From Rhodospirillaceae bacterium (lineage in GTDB: Bacteria > Pseudomonadota > Alphaproteobacteria > Rhodospirillales > UBA2165): a DNA stretch of 34,939 nt. The notes under the pieces are model-generated. The model was not told the origin of the DNA. It worked only from the letters and a program-made list of their open reading frames with translations, and did not search any database. The position numbers and the translations under genes are program-made. The stretch is taken from contig PBNV01000020.1 of NCBI GenBank assembly GCA_002723345.1, positions 1 to 34,939 of the forward strand, given 5' to 3'. Shown here one piece after another: positions 18,366 through 28,308 of this stretch (position 1 is the stretch's first letter; the number at the start of each line of letters is the position of its first letter).

Positions 18366-19225
18366 ATTCGACCGGCACCATCGGCGACGCTGTCCGGTCG
18401 ATTACCCACCACCTTGAACAAGCTGGGATTGACGAGGCTAATAGAGAGGCCCGGCTAATTATAGGTTATGCGCTGGGCCTGACCCGCTCGGAGATCATTC
18501 ACCGCAATGATGAAAAACTATCGGAGGACCAAATAACCCGCTGCCGATCATTTGCCAACCGCCGATCAGCTCGGGAACCAATGGCCTACCTGATTGGCGA
18601 AAAAGAATTCTGGAGCCTCCCTTTCAAAGTTTCACCAGAAACCTTGATCCCCCGCCCGGATTCAGAGACGCTTGTGGATGCGGTCTTGGATCACGCACGC
18701 AAAGCGGGAACACCCAAGCGATTGCTTGACATCGGAACCGGATCCGGGTGTCTTTTGGCGGCTTTGCTCTCTGAGTGGCCTGAGGCGACGGGCATCGGCA
18801 TCGACAACAATGAAGGCGCGGTGTCCGTAGCAAGGCTAAACCTAGACAGGTTAGGTCTAGCTGAGCGCGGCGAAATCGTTGCCGCTACGTGGCCATCCTA
18901 TCAGCCCCGCGAGGAATTTGACTTGGTAATATCAAATCCGCCTTACGTTCCAACGGCTGATATTCAAACCCTCGACCCAGATGTTCGAGATTATGAGCCA
19001 TTGTCCGCTTTGGATGGCGGCCCCGATGGGTTAAAAATCCACCGCGAAGTCGCTGATCAGACAAGAGCGGTTATGAAAACGAGGGGATTAATAGCGGTGG
19101 AGTTCGGCATTGGCCAATCGAGTTATATCCAGCAAACTTATTGTGCGGCCGGTTTTGACTCCATTCATATACATAAAGATTTGAATGGGACGGACCGTTG
19201 CCTTTTAGCAACAGTCACAAACTGA
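18362..19225 (+). CDS. prmC: Release factor glutamine methyltransferase
   Basis: The 287-residue enzyme methylates the GGQ glutamine of release factors, RF1 being encoded just upstream. The substrate-binding NPPY motif is at 192-195 (VISNPPYVP) and the SAM motif I is [10 protein letters not shown] (121-130). The N-terminal helical domain includes [14 protein letters not shown], typical of PrmC. The start is GTG within a GTGA overlap with the prfA stop codon. Confidence 0.97.
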   Translation: MNSTGTIGDAVRSITHHLEQAGIDEANREARLIIGYALGLTRSEIIHRNDEKLSEDQITRCRSFANRRSAREPMAYLIGEKEFWSLPFKVSPETLIPRPDSETLVDAVLDHARKAGTPKRLLDIGTGSGCLLAALLSEWPEATGIGIDNNEGAVSVARLNLDRLGLAERGEIVAATWPSYQPREEFDLVISNPPYVPTADIQTLDPDVRDYEPLSALDGGPDGLKIHREVADQTRAVMKTRGLIAVEFGIGQSSYIQQTYCAAGFDSIHIHKDLNGTDRCLLATVTN

Positions 19226-19281
19226 TCTAAAATAGATCAATAAAAGGCTGGAAATCGAGGCATCAGAGACTAGGGTAGCAC

Positions 19282-19395
19282 ATGGAAGTTGTTGTTTGCG
19301 TTTTTGAACGCGTTGACGATGTAGTCAAGCAGCTTCGGCTCCCAAGAAAAATGTGTATGTGTGATTATCAACGCACACCAAATATCTTTTTTTAA
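19282..19395 (+). CDS. Possible small protein of 37 residues
   Basis: An ATG at 19282 is preceded by AGGG with a six-base spacing, a good ribosome binding site, and opens a 37-codon frame ending in TAA. The peptide begins MEVVVCVFERVDDVVKQLRL and contains three Cys. No family was recognised. It sits between prmC and the DUF4167 gene on the same strand. The evidence is the ribosome binding site and position only; it could equally be untranslated leader of the DUF4167 gene. Confidence 0.25.
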   Translation: MEVVVCVFERVDDVVKQLRLPRKMCMCDYQRTPNIFF

Positions 19396-19430
19396 GGGAC
19401 AACATTAGCAAAAAATGAAGCAAAGGTGCC

Positions 19431-19961
19431 ATGAAACAAGGAAACAACTCCCGGCGCTCGCGTGGGCGTGGTAACGGAAAAAGGCCGCAACGGAATAACA
19501 ACGTTGACAGCCATGGGCCTGACGTTCGGGTAAGGGGCACCGTGCAACAGGTCCATGATAAATACCTGACACTAGCTAGGGATGCGACCTCGTCCGGTGA
19601 TCGGATTAACGCAGAAAATTATTACCAGCATGCGGAGCACTATTATCGCATCATCGCCGTCCAACAGGAAAATGCAGAACAACGACAAGAAAACCGAGAT
19701 AACAACCGAGACAACATGCGAGGCCGGAGGGGCCGCAGTGGGACCGAGGCAGGCGGTGAGGGCGATCAGAATGAGCAAGCGGCGAACGCTAAAGACTCCA
19801 CAGAGCAGTCGGCCAAACAGGATGCTGAAGTTACTATTTCTGAAAAAACTTCTGCTACTGCAGAAAAAGAAGATGCGTCAGAGGAGGAAGCTCAGATTGA
19901 ACGGGTCATACCAGACGCAGACAGTGAAGCTGACCAACGCCTTGATCAACCAACAGCTTAG
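19431..19961 (+). CDS. DUF4167 domain-containing protein
   Basis: The 176-residue product begins with a basic, Arg/Asn-rich stretch (RRSRGRGNGKRPQRNN), followed by the DUF4167 core at about residues 32-80: VRVRGTVQQVHDKYLTLARD, then INAENYYQHAEHYYRI. The C-terminal half is acidic and low in complexity. The family is restricted to alphaproteobacteria and is regularly found just after prfA-prmC; its function is unknown, though the basic N-terminus suggests nucleic-acid binding (inference). An AAAGG ribosome binding site precedes the ATG. Confidence 0.9.
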   Translation: MKQGNNSRRSRGRGNGKRPQRNNNVDSHGPDVRVRGTVQQVHDKYLTLARDATSSGDRINAENYYQHAEHYYRIIAVQQENAEQRQENRDNNRDNMRGRRGRSGTEAGGEGDQNEQAANAKDSTEQSAKQDAEVTISEKTSATAEKEDASEEEAQIERVIPDADSEADQRLDQPTA

Positions 19962-20884
19962 ACCAAGCCAGTCGTTTTATCACCGGATAGAATATCAGGG
20001 CTGGCGACGACCCTTGCCTTTATAACCAAATTTTAAACCCCAGAAATTTCGATGAAAGATCGAGGAGGTTTAAGATCACGCGTGGCCGGTGTCAGGTTAA
20101 CACTTATCTCGGCACATCGTTTTGTATGTGTCACCACCTCAAACTGGGCTGACTCAAGCATTATATTGGTCCCTACCCAGTGAAACTCTCGACAGGCTGC
20201 TAACCCCTTGAAATAGAAATTAGCGTTGAGGCTCGAGCGATCGTGATCAACGTCCACCGTTACGGAGAGGTCTTGGACCGACACGAGATTAACCAGGGGG
20301 ACAACTTCGGTATACACGTGAGAGAAACTATCAACGAGAAATGCGGGTACACGGAGCCCGACAACTGATCAGCGGGCAAAATAATTTGCCATCAGATTCT
20401 CTGCCGCCCAACGCCCCGCCTACGTTAAGAGATCACACTCAACCGCAACACCCTCATGCTTGTTTCATCACACCTGGGTGCTGAGATAAACGCGTATAGC
20501 GAGAGCCGCCAGCCGCTCATCACGTTGGAACATTGGAAAATCTATCTTGTCGATGCATGTCGAGCGGGTCCGATCAAACAGGCTAGAAAACCGCGCAAAG
20601 GCATATTACCAGTCTCCCGAGAGAGCCATAACGGGTTGAATGGTGGCCTTCACCATTCTCTCGGGGCTCAGTCCTCCGATGGGAGATCTGCGGGAGTTTC
20701 ATTACTCATGGCTTGGGACTACATTGAAACTCTGGGATGTTCAAAGTGTAAAGACATGCGACGCTTGCCACCACGCCTATTCAATCCATATTAATCATGG
20801 AAAACTAGATTCTCATCGACAGAAAGGTGGCTTGTTGCCAAGTATGTGGGACAAATTACCTTGTCATTAGAAAGGCAGATGAGC
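19962..20884. other. Long intergenic region before clpB
   Basis: About 920 bases lie between DUF4167 and clpB without a recognisable gene. A minus-strand frame at 20033-20317 (GTG start, 94 codons, beta-strand-like composition) and a plus-strand frame at 20456-20794 (112 codons) show no known domain and no convincing ribosome binding site. The last 120 bases hold a candidate heat-shock promoter for clpB. The rest may be decayed sequence or an unrecognised RNA. Confidence 0.4.
20764..20791 (+). promoter_or_regulatory. Candidate sigma-32 (RpoH) promoter of clpB
   Basis: A -35 element CTTGCC (20764-20769) is followed after 14 bases by a -10 element ATCCATAT (20784-20791). The E. coli RpoH consensus is CTTGAA, 13-15 bases, CCCCATNT, so the CTTG, the spacing and the CCATnT core all fit. 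ClpB is a standard RpoH target. The predicted leader would be roughly 85 bases. Confidence 0.45.
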
Positions 20885-23467
20885 ATGAATTTAGACAAAT
20901 TCACCGATCGATCTCGGGGTTTTATCCAGTCCGCCCAGGGGGTGGCATCCCGGGCCAATCATCAGCAGCTCCTGCCTGAACATTTATTGAAGGCGCTTAT
21001 CGAGGATCAGAGGGGCACGGCAGCACGGCTCATTAGCGCGGGAGGGGGCGACGCAGCCGCCATTTGCCAGGTGGTTCAAGAAGAATTGGACAGATTACCA
21101 ACCGTGGAAGGGAGTGGAGCAGGACAGGTGTATTTGTCTGGTAGCATGACAAAAGTGCTGACCCAGGCAGAGGATTTAGCAGTTAAGGCCGGGGATAGCT
21201 TCGTAGCCGCAGAATATTTGCTTCTCGCACTCGCGATGGTGCCGGACACCGAGGCGAACCGAGCCCTCTCATCCGCAGGTATTGATCGACGAAAACTGAC
21301 TGCCGCCATCGACGACTTGCGCAAAGGCCGAAATGCGCATTCCGCAACCGCCGAGGACGGTTACGACGCATTACAGAAATACGGTCGGGACTTAACGGAA
21401 GAGGCCCTGGATGGGAAACTAGACCCTGTGATCGGGAGAGATGAGGAAATCCGTCGGACTGTGCAGGTTCTTGCACGTCGCACCAAAAATAACCCCGTGT
21501 TAATAGGAGAGCCCGGGGTCGGTAAGACCGCGATTGTGGAGGGACTAGCTCAGCGTATTGTGAACGGCGATGTGCCAGAAGCTCTCATTCGCAAACGTCT
21601 GATTGTACTTGACCTGGGGGCCCTGCTCGCTGGGGCAAAATTCCGAGGTGAATTTGAAGAACGCCTTAAGGCCGTCCTGACGGAGGTCACTGCGTCTGTC
21701 GGCGAAATCATTCTCTTTATCGATGAGATGCACACACTCGTTGGTGCTGGCGCCGCCGAAGGCGCGATTGACGCGTCCAATCTGCTCAAACCTGCACTTG
21801 CCCGGGGGGATTTGCACTGTCTGGGTGCCACAACGCTAGACGAGTATAGAAAACATGTTGAAAAGGATGCGGCATTGGCCCGACGTTTTCAACCCGTTGT
21901 GATCGCGGAGCCCACTTTAGAAGACACGATTTCTATATTACGGGGGATTAAGGAAAAATACGATCTACACCACGGAGTAAGGATTTCGGACAGTGCGTTG
22001 GTATCAGCAGCAGCTTTATCCCACCGCTATATTTCAGACCGGTTTTTACCTGATAAAGCCATTGACTTAATGGATGAGGCAGCAAGCCGGCTTCGAATGG
22101 AGGTCGATTCCAAGCCTGAAGAAATTGATGAGCTGGATCGCCGAATTATCCAACTTAAAATTGAACGAGAGGCTCTTAAAAAGGAGGAAGATCTTGGCTC
22201 GAAAGAACGCCTTGAAAACCTGGTGTTAGAGCTAGGGGAACTAGAAAACAAAGCAGGCTCCCTCACCGTTCAGTGGCAGAGCGAAAAAGACGACATCGCG
22301 GCAACACAGAACATTAAGGAACAGTTGGACCAAGCCCGCATCTCTATGGAGAAGGCACTTCGGGATGGACAATATGAGGAGGCGGGAGAACTCCAATACT
22401 CACTGGTCCCCCAGCTTGAGGAAAAACTTGCGGCAGCTGAAGCGGCTGATCATCGCAGTATGGTGCAGGAAACAGTGACGGAAGAACATATTGCCGGTGT
22501 GGTTTCGCGTTGGACTGGCGTGCCCGTGGATAAAATGCTTGAAGGCGAGCGAGATAAATTAGTGCACATGGAGGAACGGCTAGGCGCGCGTGTGGTGGGC
22601 CAGTCCGAGGCCCTAGCGGCGGTTTCCAACGCGGTCCGGCGATCCCGAGCAGGCCTACAAGATACGCAACGGCCATTAGGCTCTTTCCTCTTTATTGGCC
22701 CAACTGGTGTTGGGAAGACAGAATTAACTAAAGCCCTTGCAGAATTCCTGTTCGATGACGAAAACGCTATGCAGCGGATTGATATGTCGGAATACATGGA
22801 AAAACACGCCGTGGCTCGACTGATTGGCGCACCGCCGGGCTACGTTGGCTATGACGAAGGGGGGGCGTTAACCGAGGCGGTCCGGCGTAGGCCTTACCAA
22901 GTCATATTGTTTGACGAGGTCGAGAAAGCGCACTCGGATGTATTTAATATTCTTCTGCAAGTACTCGATGATGGACGCCTCACGGATGGTCAAGGACGGA
23001 CTGTAGATTTTCGTAATGCCATCATTATATTGACCTCGAACCTAGGATCCGACCTGCTTGCCAATCAGTCGGAGGGACGTGACTCTAGTGAACTACGTGA
23101 AAGTGTCATGGAAGTAGTTAGAAACGCCTTCCGTCCTGAGTTTCTTAATCGGTTAGATGAAATTATCTTGTTCCATCGGCTCTTTCGCGAACATATGGGT
23201 GCCATCGTTCAAATTCAACTGGAGCGTTTACGGGCACGGCTTGAAGAACGGAAAATAGACTTGGAAATCGATGATGATGCCCTCACCTGGCTAGCTGATG
23301 CGGGATACGACCAAGTGTACGGGGCAAGACCGCTAAAGCGCGTGATACAACGGAGTCTCGAAAATCCTCTAGCCAGCTTTATCCTTGAAGATCGGCTACG
23401 CGATGGTGAAACAGTGGCTATTAGCGCGGATAATGGCGAACTTATAATCAACGGGGAGAGGGTATAG
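20885..23467 (+). CDS. clpB: ATP-dependent disaggregase ClpB
   Basis: The 860-residue AAA+ chaperone works with DnaK to dissolve protein aggregates. Domains in order: the N-terminal Clp repeat domain (1-150), AAA-1 with Walker A GEPGVGKT (208-215) and Walker B LFIDE (277-281), the long coiled-coil M domain (about 400-530) that separates ClpB from ClpA, and AAA-2 with Walker A GPTGVGKT (605-612) and Walker B VILFDE. The start at 20885 ([10 protein letters not shown]) matches the family and lies nine bases after an AAAGG ribosome binding site; an in-frame ATG two codons earlier (20879) is too close to it. It is convergent with the M23 peptidase gene, with only 19 bases between the stops. Confidence 0.97.
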   Translation: MNLDKFTDRSRGFIQSAQGVASRANHQQLLPEHLLKALIEDQRGTAARLISAGGGDAAAICQVVQEELDRLPTVEGSGAGQVYLSGSMTKVLTQAEDLAVKAGDSFVAAEYLLLALAMVPDTEANRALSSAGIDRRKLTAAIDDLRKGRNAHSATAEDGYDALQKYGRDLTEEALDGKLDPVIGRDEEIRRTVQVLARRTKNNPVLIGEPGVGKTAIVEGLAQRIVNGDVPEALIRKRLIVLDLGALLAGAKFRGEFEERLKAVLTEVTASVGEIILFIDEMHTLVGAGAAEGAIDASNLLKPALARGDLHCLGATTLDEYRKHVEKDAALARRFQPVVIAEPTLEDTISILRGIKEKYDLHHGVRISDSALVSAAALSHRYISDRFLPDKAIDLMDEAASRLRMEVDSKPEEIDELDRRIIQLKIEREALKKEEDLGSKERLENLVLELGELENKAGSLTVQWQSEKDDIAATQNIKEQLDQARISMEKALRDGQYEEAGELQYSLVPQLEEKLAAAEAADHRSMVQETVTEEHIAGVVSRWTGVPVDKMLEGERDKLVHMEERLGARVVGQSEALAAVSNAVRRSRAGLQDTQRPLGSFLFIGPTGVGKTELTKALAEFLFDDENAMQRIDMSEYMEKHAVARLIGAPPGYVGYDEGGALTEAVRRRPYQVILFDEVEKAHSDVFNILLQVLDDGRLTDGQGRTVDFRNAIIILTSNLGSDLLANQSEGRDSSELRESVMEVVRNAFRPEFLNRLDEIILFHRLFREHMGAIVQIQLERLRARLEERKIDLEIDDDALTWLADAGYDQVYGARPLKRVIQRSLENPLASFILEDRLRDGETVAISADNGELIINGERV

Positions 23468-23486
23468 TAGGACGGTCAATTAGACT

Positions 23487-24872
23487 TTAGTTGGCCTTTC
23501 GACCCGCAGAATGGGCAACCTTGGCGGGCCGGGATGCGGTTGCGTATTGCTCCGTCGTTTTGTCTTTAAAACTCTCAAAACGGGCCAGCTCCTTATCTCT
23601 CAGTTTGGTTCCAGACGGCATTTTTACTCTGAGAGGATTGACTTGCCGGTTATGGCGCAAAATTTCGTAGTGCAGATGCGGCCCTGTCGACCGGCCGGTC
23701 GTGCCAACAAATCCGATAATTTGACCTTGCCGCACTCGTCTCCCTATTTTGGCGCGTGCATGATAACGGCTTAGATGAGCATAAGCGGTTTCAAAGTCGG
23801 AATTGTGACGGATGCGGATGTAGTGACCGTAACCGCCGTTACGGCCCCGTCGCACGATCACACCATCTCCGGCAGCATAAATGGGCGTTCCCCTAGGGGC
23901 CGCAAAATCCAATCCTCGGTGCATCTTCGTATAACCCAAAATTGGATGACGACGTTTACCAAAACCTGATGATAACCGGGCACCATTGATAGGAGTCCGC
24001 ATCAGGGCTTTACGTGCACTTTGTCCTTGAGTGTTAAAATAGTCGATCAAACCTTTTTTTGTCTTATACCGGTAAAGCGGGTTCTGACTCTGGCCTAGGA
24101 CGAGATTACCATACAAGATTTCACCATAGCGGGCGAATTCACCATCTTCGGTGAATAAGGTCTCAAACAAGATTTCAAACTTGTCGCCTGGTCGGATACC
24201 GCGTTGAAAATCGACGTCCCAAGAATAAATACGGATGAGTTCCATTAAAACGGGTGCGGGCACGCCGGCATCTCGGGCCGCAATATAGAGATTGGTACGG
24301 ATCGTGCCACCGGTGCGGACGAGCCTCCGATCTATCGCTATTCTGCGCTTCTCAGCCTTAAACTGGTTTACGCTCAAGCGTTTCAAACTGATTTCTATGA
24401 AGGTGCTTGGACGCAATATCAGTGCGGTTAGACGGTTATCTCCCGGCTCAGATGTTTGCGGCATTAGGTAGAGTGTCAGTTCCTGGCCAAGTTGCAGCAT
24501 TTTGGGGTTATAGTGTTTTGACAAGGCCTGGATCGCCCGATGGGCTTCGGGCAACGACACGCCTTCCCGGGCGAGGAGTGTACTAAGTGTATCCCCTTTT
24601 CTCGCTCTCACCGTTTTAGTGAATTTGGGAGGTGGGAAGTCGATCGCATCGACTGGCGGCAAGGGGAGATACGGGACGGTCGCCGATTTGATCTTAGGTT
24701 CTAGTTCAGGGTCACGAAGTGCCGCATCAGACGGCGACCAATCAAAAACGAGCAGCGGTAAAATGGCAAAACCAATGACCACCAGCCCCAATGGAGTTTT
24801 GCCCATGGCTCGCGTTGCAACGGAAAGGCCTTTTGCCGGCCACGTTTTAAATCTCTGTGTGAATTGAGACAT
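23487..24872 (-). CDS. M23 family (MepM-like) peptidoglycan endopeptidase
   Basis: The 461-residue protein has a cytoplasmic N-terminus, a membrane helix at about 27-44 (LGLVVIGFAILPLLVF), a LysM/OapA-like domain at about 87-137 (VRARKGDTLSTLLAREGVSL) and a C-terminal M23 domain. The zinc ligands are H318 and D322 (MHRGLDFAA) and H401 in HLHYE, with H366 (AYAHLS) as the further catalytic His. It should cleave peptide cross-links in the periplasm. The ATG at 24872 is chosen; ATG 24908 and TTG 24932 are in frame upstream, so the first residues are uncertain. Confidence 0.92.
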   Translation of the reverse strand: MSQFTQRFKTWPAKGLSVATRAMGKTPLGLVVIGFAILPLLVFDWSPSDAALRDPELEPKIKSATVPYLPLPPVDAIDFPPPKFTKTVRARKGDTLSTLLAREGVSLPEAHRAIQALSKHYNPKMLQLGQELTLYLMPQTSEPGDNRLTALILRPSTFIEISLKRLSVNQFKAEKRRIAIDRRLVRTGGTIRTNLYIAARDAGVPAPVLMELIRIYSWDVDFQRGIRPGDKFEILFETLFTEDGEFARYGEILYGNLVLGQSQNPLYRYKTKKGLIDYFNTQGQSARKALMRTPINGARLSSGFGKRRHPILGYTKMHRGLDFAAPRGTPIYAAGDGVIVRRGRNGGYGHYIRIRHNSDFETAYAHLSRYHARAKIGRRVRQGQIIGFVGTTGRSTGPHLHYEILRHNRQVNPLRVKMPSGTKLRDKELARFESFKDKTTEQYATASRPAKVAHSAGRKAN

Positions 24873-25121
24873 AATGATGGGTCTCTTTAATGTCCTTCTA
24901 GTGAGCATTATTCGACGGTACCATTTGATCAAAAGCGGGTTCTGTCTAACCCGTCTTAGTCCCTGTGTAGTACGTTTTTGGGAGATTTATGGCATCGGCA
25001 AATTGAGCGATTGGCCTTCGCCTGTCAACTCTTCTTCCCCACGGGCGCACAACCTAATAATTGGGACTAGGCCTGCAATCACAATTTTCGGTTAGGTGGA
25101 AGATAAAAACTACCAGAGAAC

Positions 25122-25194
25122 CTTGCCATTTGCGTTCGCACCACCCAGAAAAATTAGGTGCTTTTGGGGATAACAGGCAAGCGCAGGGTATCCC
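25122..25194 (+). ncRNA. Candidate structured RNA segment upstream of queH
   Basis: CTTGCC (25122-25127) can pair with GGCAAG (25176-25181), enclosing a second stem formed by GCACC (25138-25142) and GGTGC (25157-25161). GGGATA (25167-25172) can also pair with TATCCC (25189-25194), which would compete with or form a pseudoknot with the first stem. A terminator-like hairpin follows 19 bases later. No known RNA family was recognised, and the preQ1-I consensus is not seen. Strand and limits are uncertain. Confidence 0.25.
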
Positions 25195-25212
25195 GGGGCA
25201 GTCGAGTAATTA

Positions 25213-25240
25213 ACCGTTATTTGATTAATGGTCTTTTTTT
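25213..25240 (+). terminator. Rho-independent terminator-like hairpin with T-run
   Basis: ACCGTTA and TAATGGT form a 7-bp stem (one G-U pair) around a 6-base loop, followed by CTTTTTTT. No annotated plus-strand gene lies between the clpB end and this site, so if it works it would end an unannotated transcript or attenuate one heading for queH. Confidence 0.4.
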
Positions 25241-25473
25241 ATCATCATAAAGCTTTATTAAGATTTTTTCGAAGAATTAACCAATTATTGTATAAATTTT
25301 AATTATTTATTTTTTTCAGATAGTTATGGAGAAAAAAATTTTACTGAGAAACTCTGAACTCTAAATTTTGAAACTAACAACATATGTAGATTTATTGCGG
25401 GGTCTTTACCATTCGGCCTAATTGCCGTACAAGCGCATTTAGTAATGGTGACGCCGGTGGAAGCACGGAACCC

Positions 25474-26178
25474 ATGCCAGAACGACTCGACCGCAGACAA
25501 TCAGTCGATGGAAAGACGGAAGATGTCCAAAAGACTGATAGACCCGCGCTAAACGCCCCAGGGAAAGAGGCGGAGATCCTTCTCCACTCCTGCTGCGCAC
25601 CCTGTGCCGGGGATGTGATGAATGAGATCTCGAGGTCGGGTATCGACTACACAATCCTGTTCTATAACCCCAACATTCATCCCCGCAAAGAATATGAACT
25701 TCGTAAAGAGGAAAATAAGCGCTACGCAGACAAGTTGAACGCGCCTTTCGTTGATTTGGACTATGATCGAGAAAATTGGTTTAAGCGCACGAACGGCTAT
25801 GAAATGGAGCCAGAGCGGGGCTACCGCTGCACCCTGTGTTTTGACATGCGCTTTGAACGAACAGCACTCTACGCCAAGGAAAACGGTTTTAAGGTCTTCA
25901 CTAGCACTCTCGGCACCTCGCGTTGGAAGAATATGGAGCAAATCAATGGCTGTGGCGCACGGGCCGCCGCCCAATACAAAAATCTTACATATTGGACCCA
26001 TAACTGGCGCAAAGGCGGCGGCGCAAATCGCATGATTGATATTTCCAAGAATGAAGAATTTTATCAGCAGGAGTACTGTGGCTGTGCGTTCAGCCTGCGG
26101 GATACCAATAAGCACCGGGTCGCTAACGGCCGCAACCCAATCCGGCTTGGGGTAAAATATTACAGCCGAGACACTTAG
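25474..26178 (+). CDS. queH: Epoxyqueuosine reductase QueH
   Basis: The 234-residue protein belongs to the DUF208/QueH family, the non-cobalamin enzyme that reduces epoxyqueuosine to queuosine in tRNA. The family's metal-site cysteines are visible: HSCCAPC (C40, C41, C44), RCTLCFDMR (C119, C122) and EYCGC (C202, C204). Other family marks are [16 protein letters not shown] and [11 protein letters not shown]. The first 30 residues are hydrophilic and probably not conserved, so a later start cannot be ruled out. No other queuosine gene is nearby. Confidence 0.93.
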   Translation: MPERLDRRQSVDGKTEDVQKTDRPALNAPGKEAEILLHSCCAPCAGDVMNEISRSGIDYTILFYNPNIHPRKEYELRKEENKRYADKLNAPFVDLDYDRENWFKRTNGYEMEPERGYRCTLCFDMRFERTALYAKENGFKVFTSTLGTSRWKNMEQINGCGARAAAQYKNLTYWTHNWRKGGGANRMIDISKNEEFYQQEYCGCAFSLRDTNKHRVANGRNPIRLGVKYYSRDT

Positions 26179-26244
26179 GCACGCGCTGACGGTAGGGCGC
26201 ACCATCCTCTCGCCACGCAGGGTAGAGGAAAACCTAAGCTACCA

Positions 26245-27216
26245 TCAAACTTTCAAAGCGACTGAACCGGTTGTCTTCCGAGAAGCAATATCGGTGTGAG
26301 CCTGCGCTGCCTCTGCCAGCGGGTAGACGTGGCCAATCTTAGGATCAACGACCCCCTTGGCCACTAGATCAAAAAATGCCTTTGCCCGGGTGCCTCGTTC
26401 TTCTTCGGTCATTACATAATGGGGCAATGATGACTTATTGAAGAATAGAGATTTTGAATTAATCTGGCCTGCGTCGATGGACGGCAGAGGTCCCGACGAT
26501 GCGCCGTAATTGACAAAGTATCCCCGCATGGCAAGCGCTTCGATGTTGCCATCAAAGGTCGTTTGGCCAACGGCGTCATAAACCACACTAGCCCCCTTCT
26601 CTTTGGTAAAGGCCAACACCTCTGTGGCAAAATCTTGCGTTGTGTAATTGATCACGTGGTCGCAACCGAGGAGCGTCGCGAAGTCGGCTTTTTCAGATGA
26701 CCCGACGGTACCGATAACGGTTGACCCGAGATGCTTTGCCCATTGAACCAGAAGCGTGCCCACGCCCCCTGCAGCCGAGTGCACCAACACAGTATCGCTC
26801 TCCGACACGGCGTAGGTAGAGGTAACGAGGTAATGTGCCGTTAACCCCCGAAGCAAACTTGAACCGGCAACCTCATCGCTAATGGCCTCTGGCAAGAGAA
26901 CCGCGTTCGCCGCCGGTATAACGTTTTTTTCGGCGTAAGCCCCAAGTGTCATAACATAGCCGACTCTGCACCCTACAGAAATTCCCTCGACACCCGCGCC
27001 AACGGCGGTCACAGTACCCGCCCCCTCGAAGCCGGGTACCGCCGGTAACTCGGGTTTGATAAAATATTTACCTTGGCGCATCATCACGTCAGCAAAATTG
27101 ACGCCGATCATTGTCTGGTCGACCACTATTTCGCCGTCACCAGGCGTCGGGTCAGGGGCGTCCTCGTATGCTAAAACCTTGGGACCGCCATATTCTCTGA
27201 TAACAATCGCTTTCAT
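26245..27216 (-). CDS. NADPH:quinone oxidoreductase (zinc-free MDR family)
   Basis: The 323-residue protein is a medium-chain dehydrogenase/reductase of the quinone oxidoreductase type. PGFEGAG (61-67) and the nucleotide-binding HSAAGGVGTLLVQWAK (AAGGVG at 148-153) are typical. The Cys/His ligands of zinc alcohol dehydrogenases are absent, as expected for this branch. It begins 48 bases after the TetR regulator gene on the same strand, so the regulator probably controls it. Confidence 0.9.
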   Translation of the reverse strand: MKAIVIREYGGPKVLAYEDAPDPTPGDGEIVVDQTMIGVNFADVMMRQGKYFIKPELPAVPGFEGAGTVTAVGAGVEGISVGCRVGYVMTLGAYAEKNVIPAANAVLLPEAISDEVAGSSLLRGLTAHYLVTSTYAVSESDTVLVHSAAGGVGTLLVQWAKHLGSTVIGTVGSSEKADFATLLGCDHVINYTTQDFATEVLAFTKEKGASVVYDAVGQTTFDGNIEALAMRGYFVNYGASSGPLPSIDAGQINSKSLFFNKSSLPHYVMTEEERGTRAKAFFDLVAKGVVDPKIGHVYPLAEAAQAHTDIASRKTTGSVALKV

Positions 27217-27264
27217 ATTCCTTCCTTCCCATCCGTTGAATTTTTTACGCGAGAAAATCGCGGG

Positions 27265-28008
27265 TCAATCGACGGATGCACCTCCGAGATTTGCAATTTT
27301 CTCGGCATCTTCAAGCTTAAAAATGCGGGTTATCGACATCTCCAACGAACTGAAGAAGGCATCGACATAAATTTCGATAAGAAAATTCATGTCGGTGCCA
27401 GTGTCATGACCGTAGACATGTTTACGAATTAAAGAATATAGAAACTTGGCGTGCAAAGAATAAACAATCTGTTCTTCAAGGACAGATATTGGCCGGGTAA
27501 GGGTAGAGGGCAAACCAAACTCCGCTCTGATCTCCGCCGCTATGGGAATGATCAGTTCCTGGCGCACATATTCGAGATAGTTGATGCCTATCTTTTCGCC
27601 ACGGAGGGCCGAAGCGAGCGAAATCCGGATAACATCATATCTGTCCACGGTCGCATAATAGCTTTTATAAAGCGCGGTCAGCCGCACCTGGAGCGGTTTG
27701 CGACGGTCCTTTAAGACTCGGTTCCAGTCGTCACTCCAACGGTTCAAAAAGACGACTTGATACACACGATCTATCAAGTCCTCTTTGCTCGGAAAATATC
27801 GGTATATCAGTCCCTGGCTTACGCCCAATTGCGCCGCCAAGCCTCGAACCTGGCCCTCGAAACCAAAAGTAGCAAAATACTCGATTGCCCCCGATAAAAT
27901 TTCCTGTTCCCGCACGGCAGGTGAGAGACGGCGCCTATGTCTGCTGGCTTTTGGCGGTGGTTGGTTGACCCCATTGGAAGAATCTTTAGTGGGCATCGCA
28001 CTGGCCAT
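27265..28008 (-). CDS. TetR/AcrR family transcriptional regulator
   Basis: The 247-residue product has a basic N-terminus, then a TetR DNA-binding domain at about residues 31-77: EILSGAIEYFATFGFEGQ, then a helix-turn-helix ending in VSQGLIYRYFPSKEDL. The C-terminal ligand domain matches no recognised subgroup. The ATG at 28008 has an AGGA ribosome binding site nine bases upstream; the frame stays open to 28170 but the extra residues do not look like part of the family. It is co-directional with the quinone oxidoreductase gene and divergent from the cupin gene, so it may regulate both. Confidence 0.88.
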   Translation of the reverse strand: MASAMPTKDSSNGVNQPPPKASRHRRRLSPAVREQEILSGAIEYFATFGFEGQVRGLAAQLGVSQGLIYRYFPSKEDLIDRVYQVVFLNRWSDDWNRVLKDRRKPLQVRLTALYKSYYATVDRYDVIRISLASALRGEKIGINYLEYVRQELIIPIAAEIRAEFGLPSTLTRPISVLEEQIVYSLHAKFLYSLIRKHVYGHDTGTDMNFLIEIYVDAFFSSLEMSITRIFKLEDAEKIANLGGASVD

Positions 28009-28308
28009 GCGGGCAATTCCTAATATTACTTTGTGACCCAACGTAATTTCACATGTTATACGATTTGTTCGCTTAAACAGATAGTCTCGATGCCTAGTAA
28101 ACACCCAAGATGATGTAAATAAATAGAATTTCAGCCCTAAATTGTGGGATGAGATAGGCCGCGGTAGCAATTAACCTCGCTTAATGAACAGTCCTTCAAT
28201 AGTATTGTGCGGAGCCATTTAATGAATTATTGTTCAACAAAAGTTGGAAAAGGCAGCATTTTCTGGGTGCCTACCGCAGTGGGCACCATCATGACGGGAG
28301 CAAATTAG

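Larger units (their letters stand above)
24873..25473. other. Intergenic region between the M23 peptidase and queH genes
   Basis: This 601-base divergent region has no recognisable protein gene. Its first part holds a candidate structured RNA segment (25122-25194) and a terminator-like hairpin (25213-25240). The following 150 bases are very AT-rich and probably hold the queH promoter. Confidence 0.45.

Noticed and set aside
20033..20317. 94-codon minus-strand frame in the gap before clpB
   Set aside because: It looks somewhat protein-like, but the start is GTG without a clear ribosome binding site, and no family is recognised.
20456..20794. 112-codon plus-strand frame upstream of clpB
   Set aside because: Composition is not protein-like, no domain is seen, and it overlaps the likely clpB promoter.
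28181..28236. TGAACA and TGTTCA inverted copies, with TTAATGAA direct repeats, between the TetR and cupin genes
   Set aside because: The arms are short and 40 bases apart, and no compact palindrome typical of TetR operators was found.
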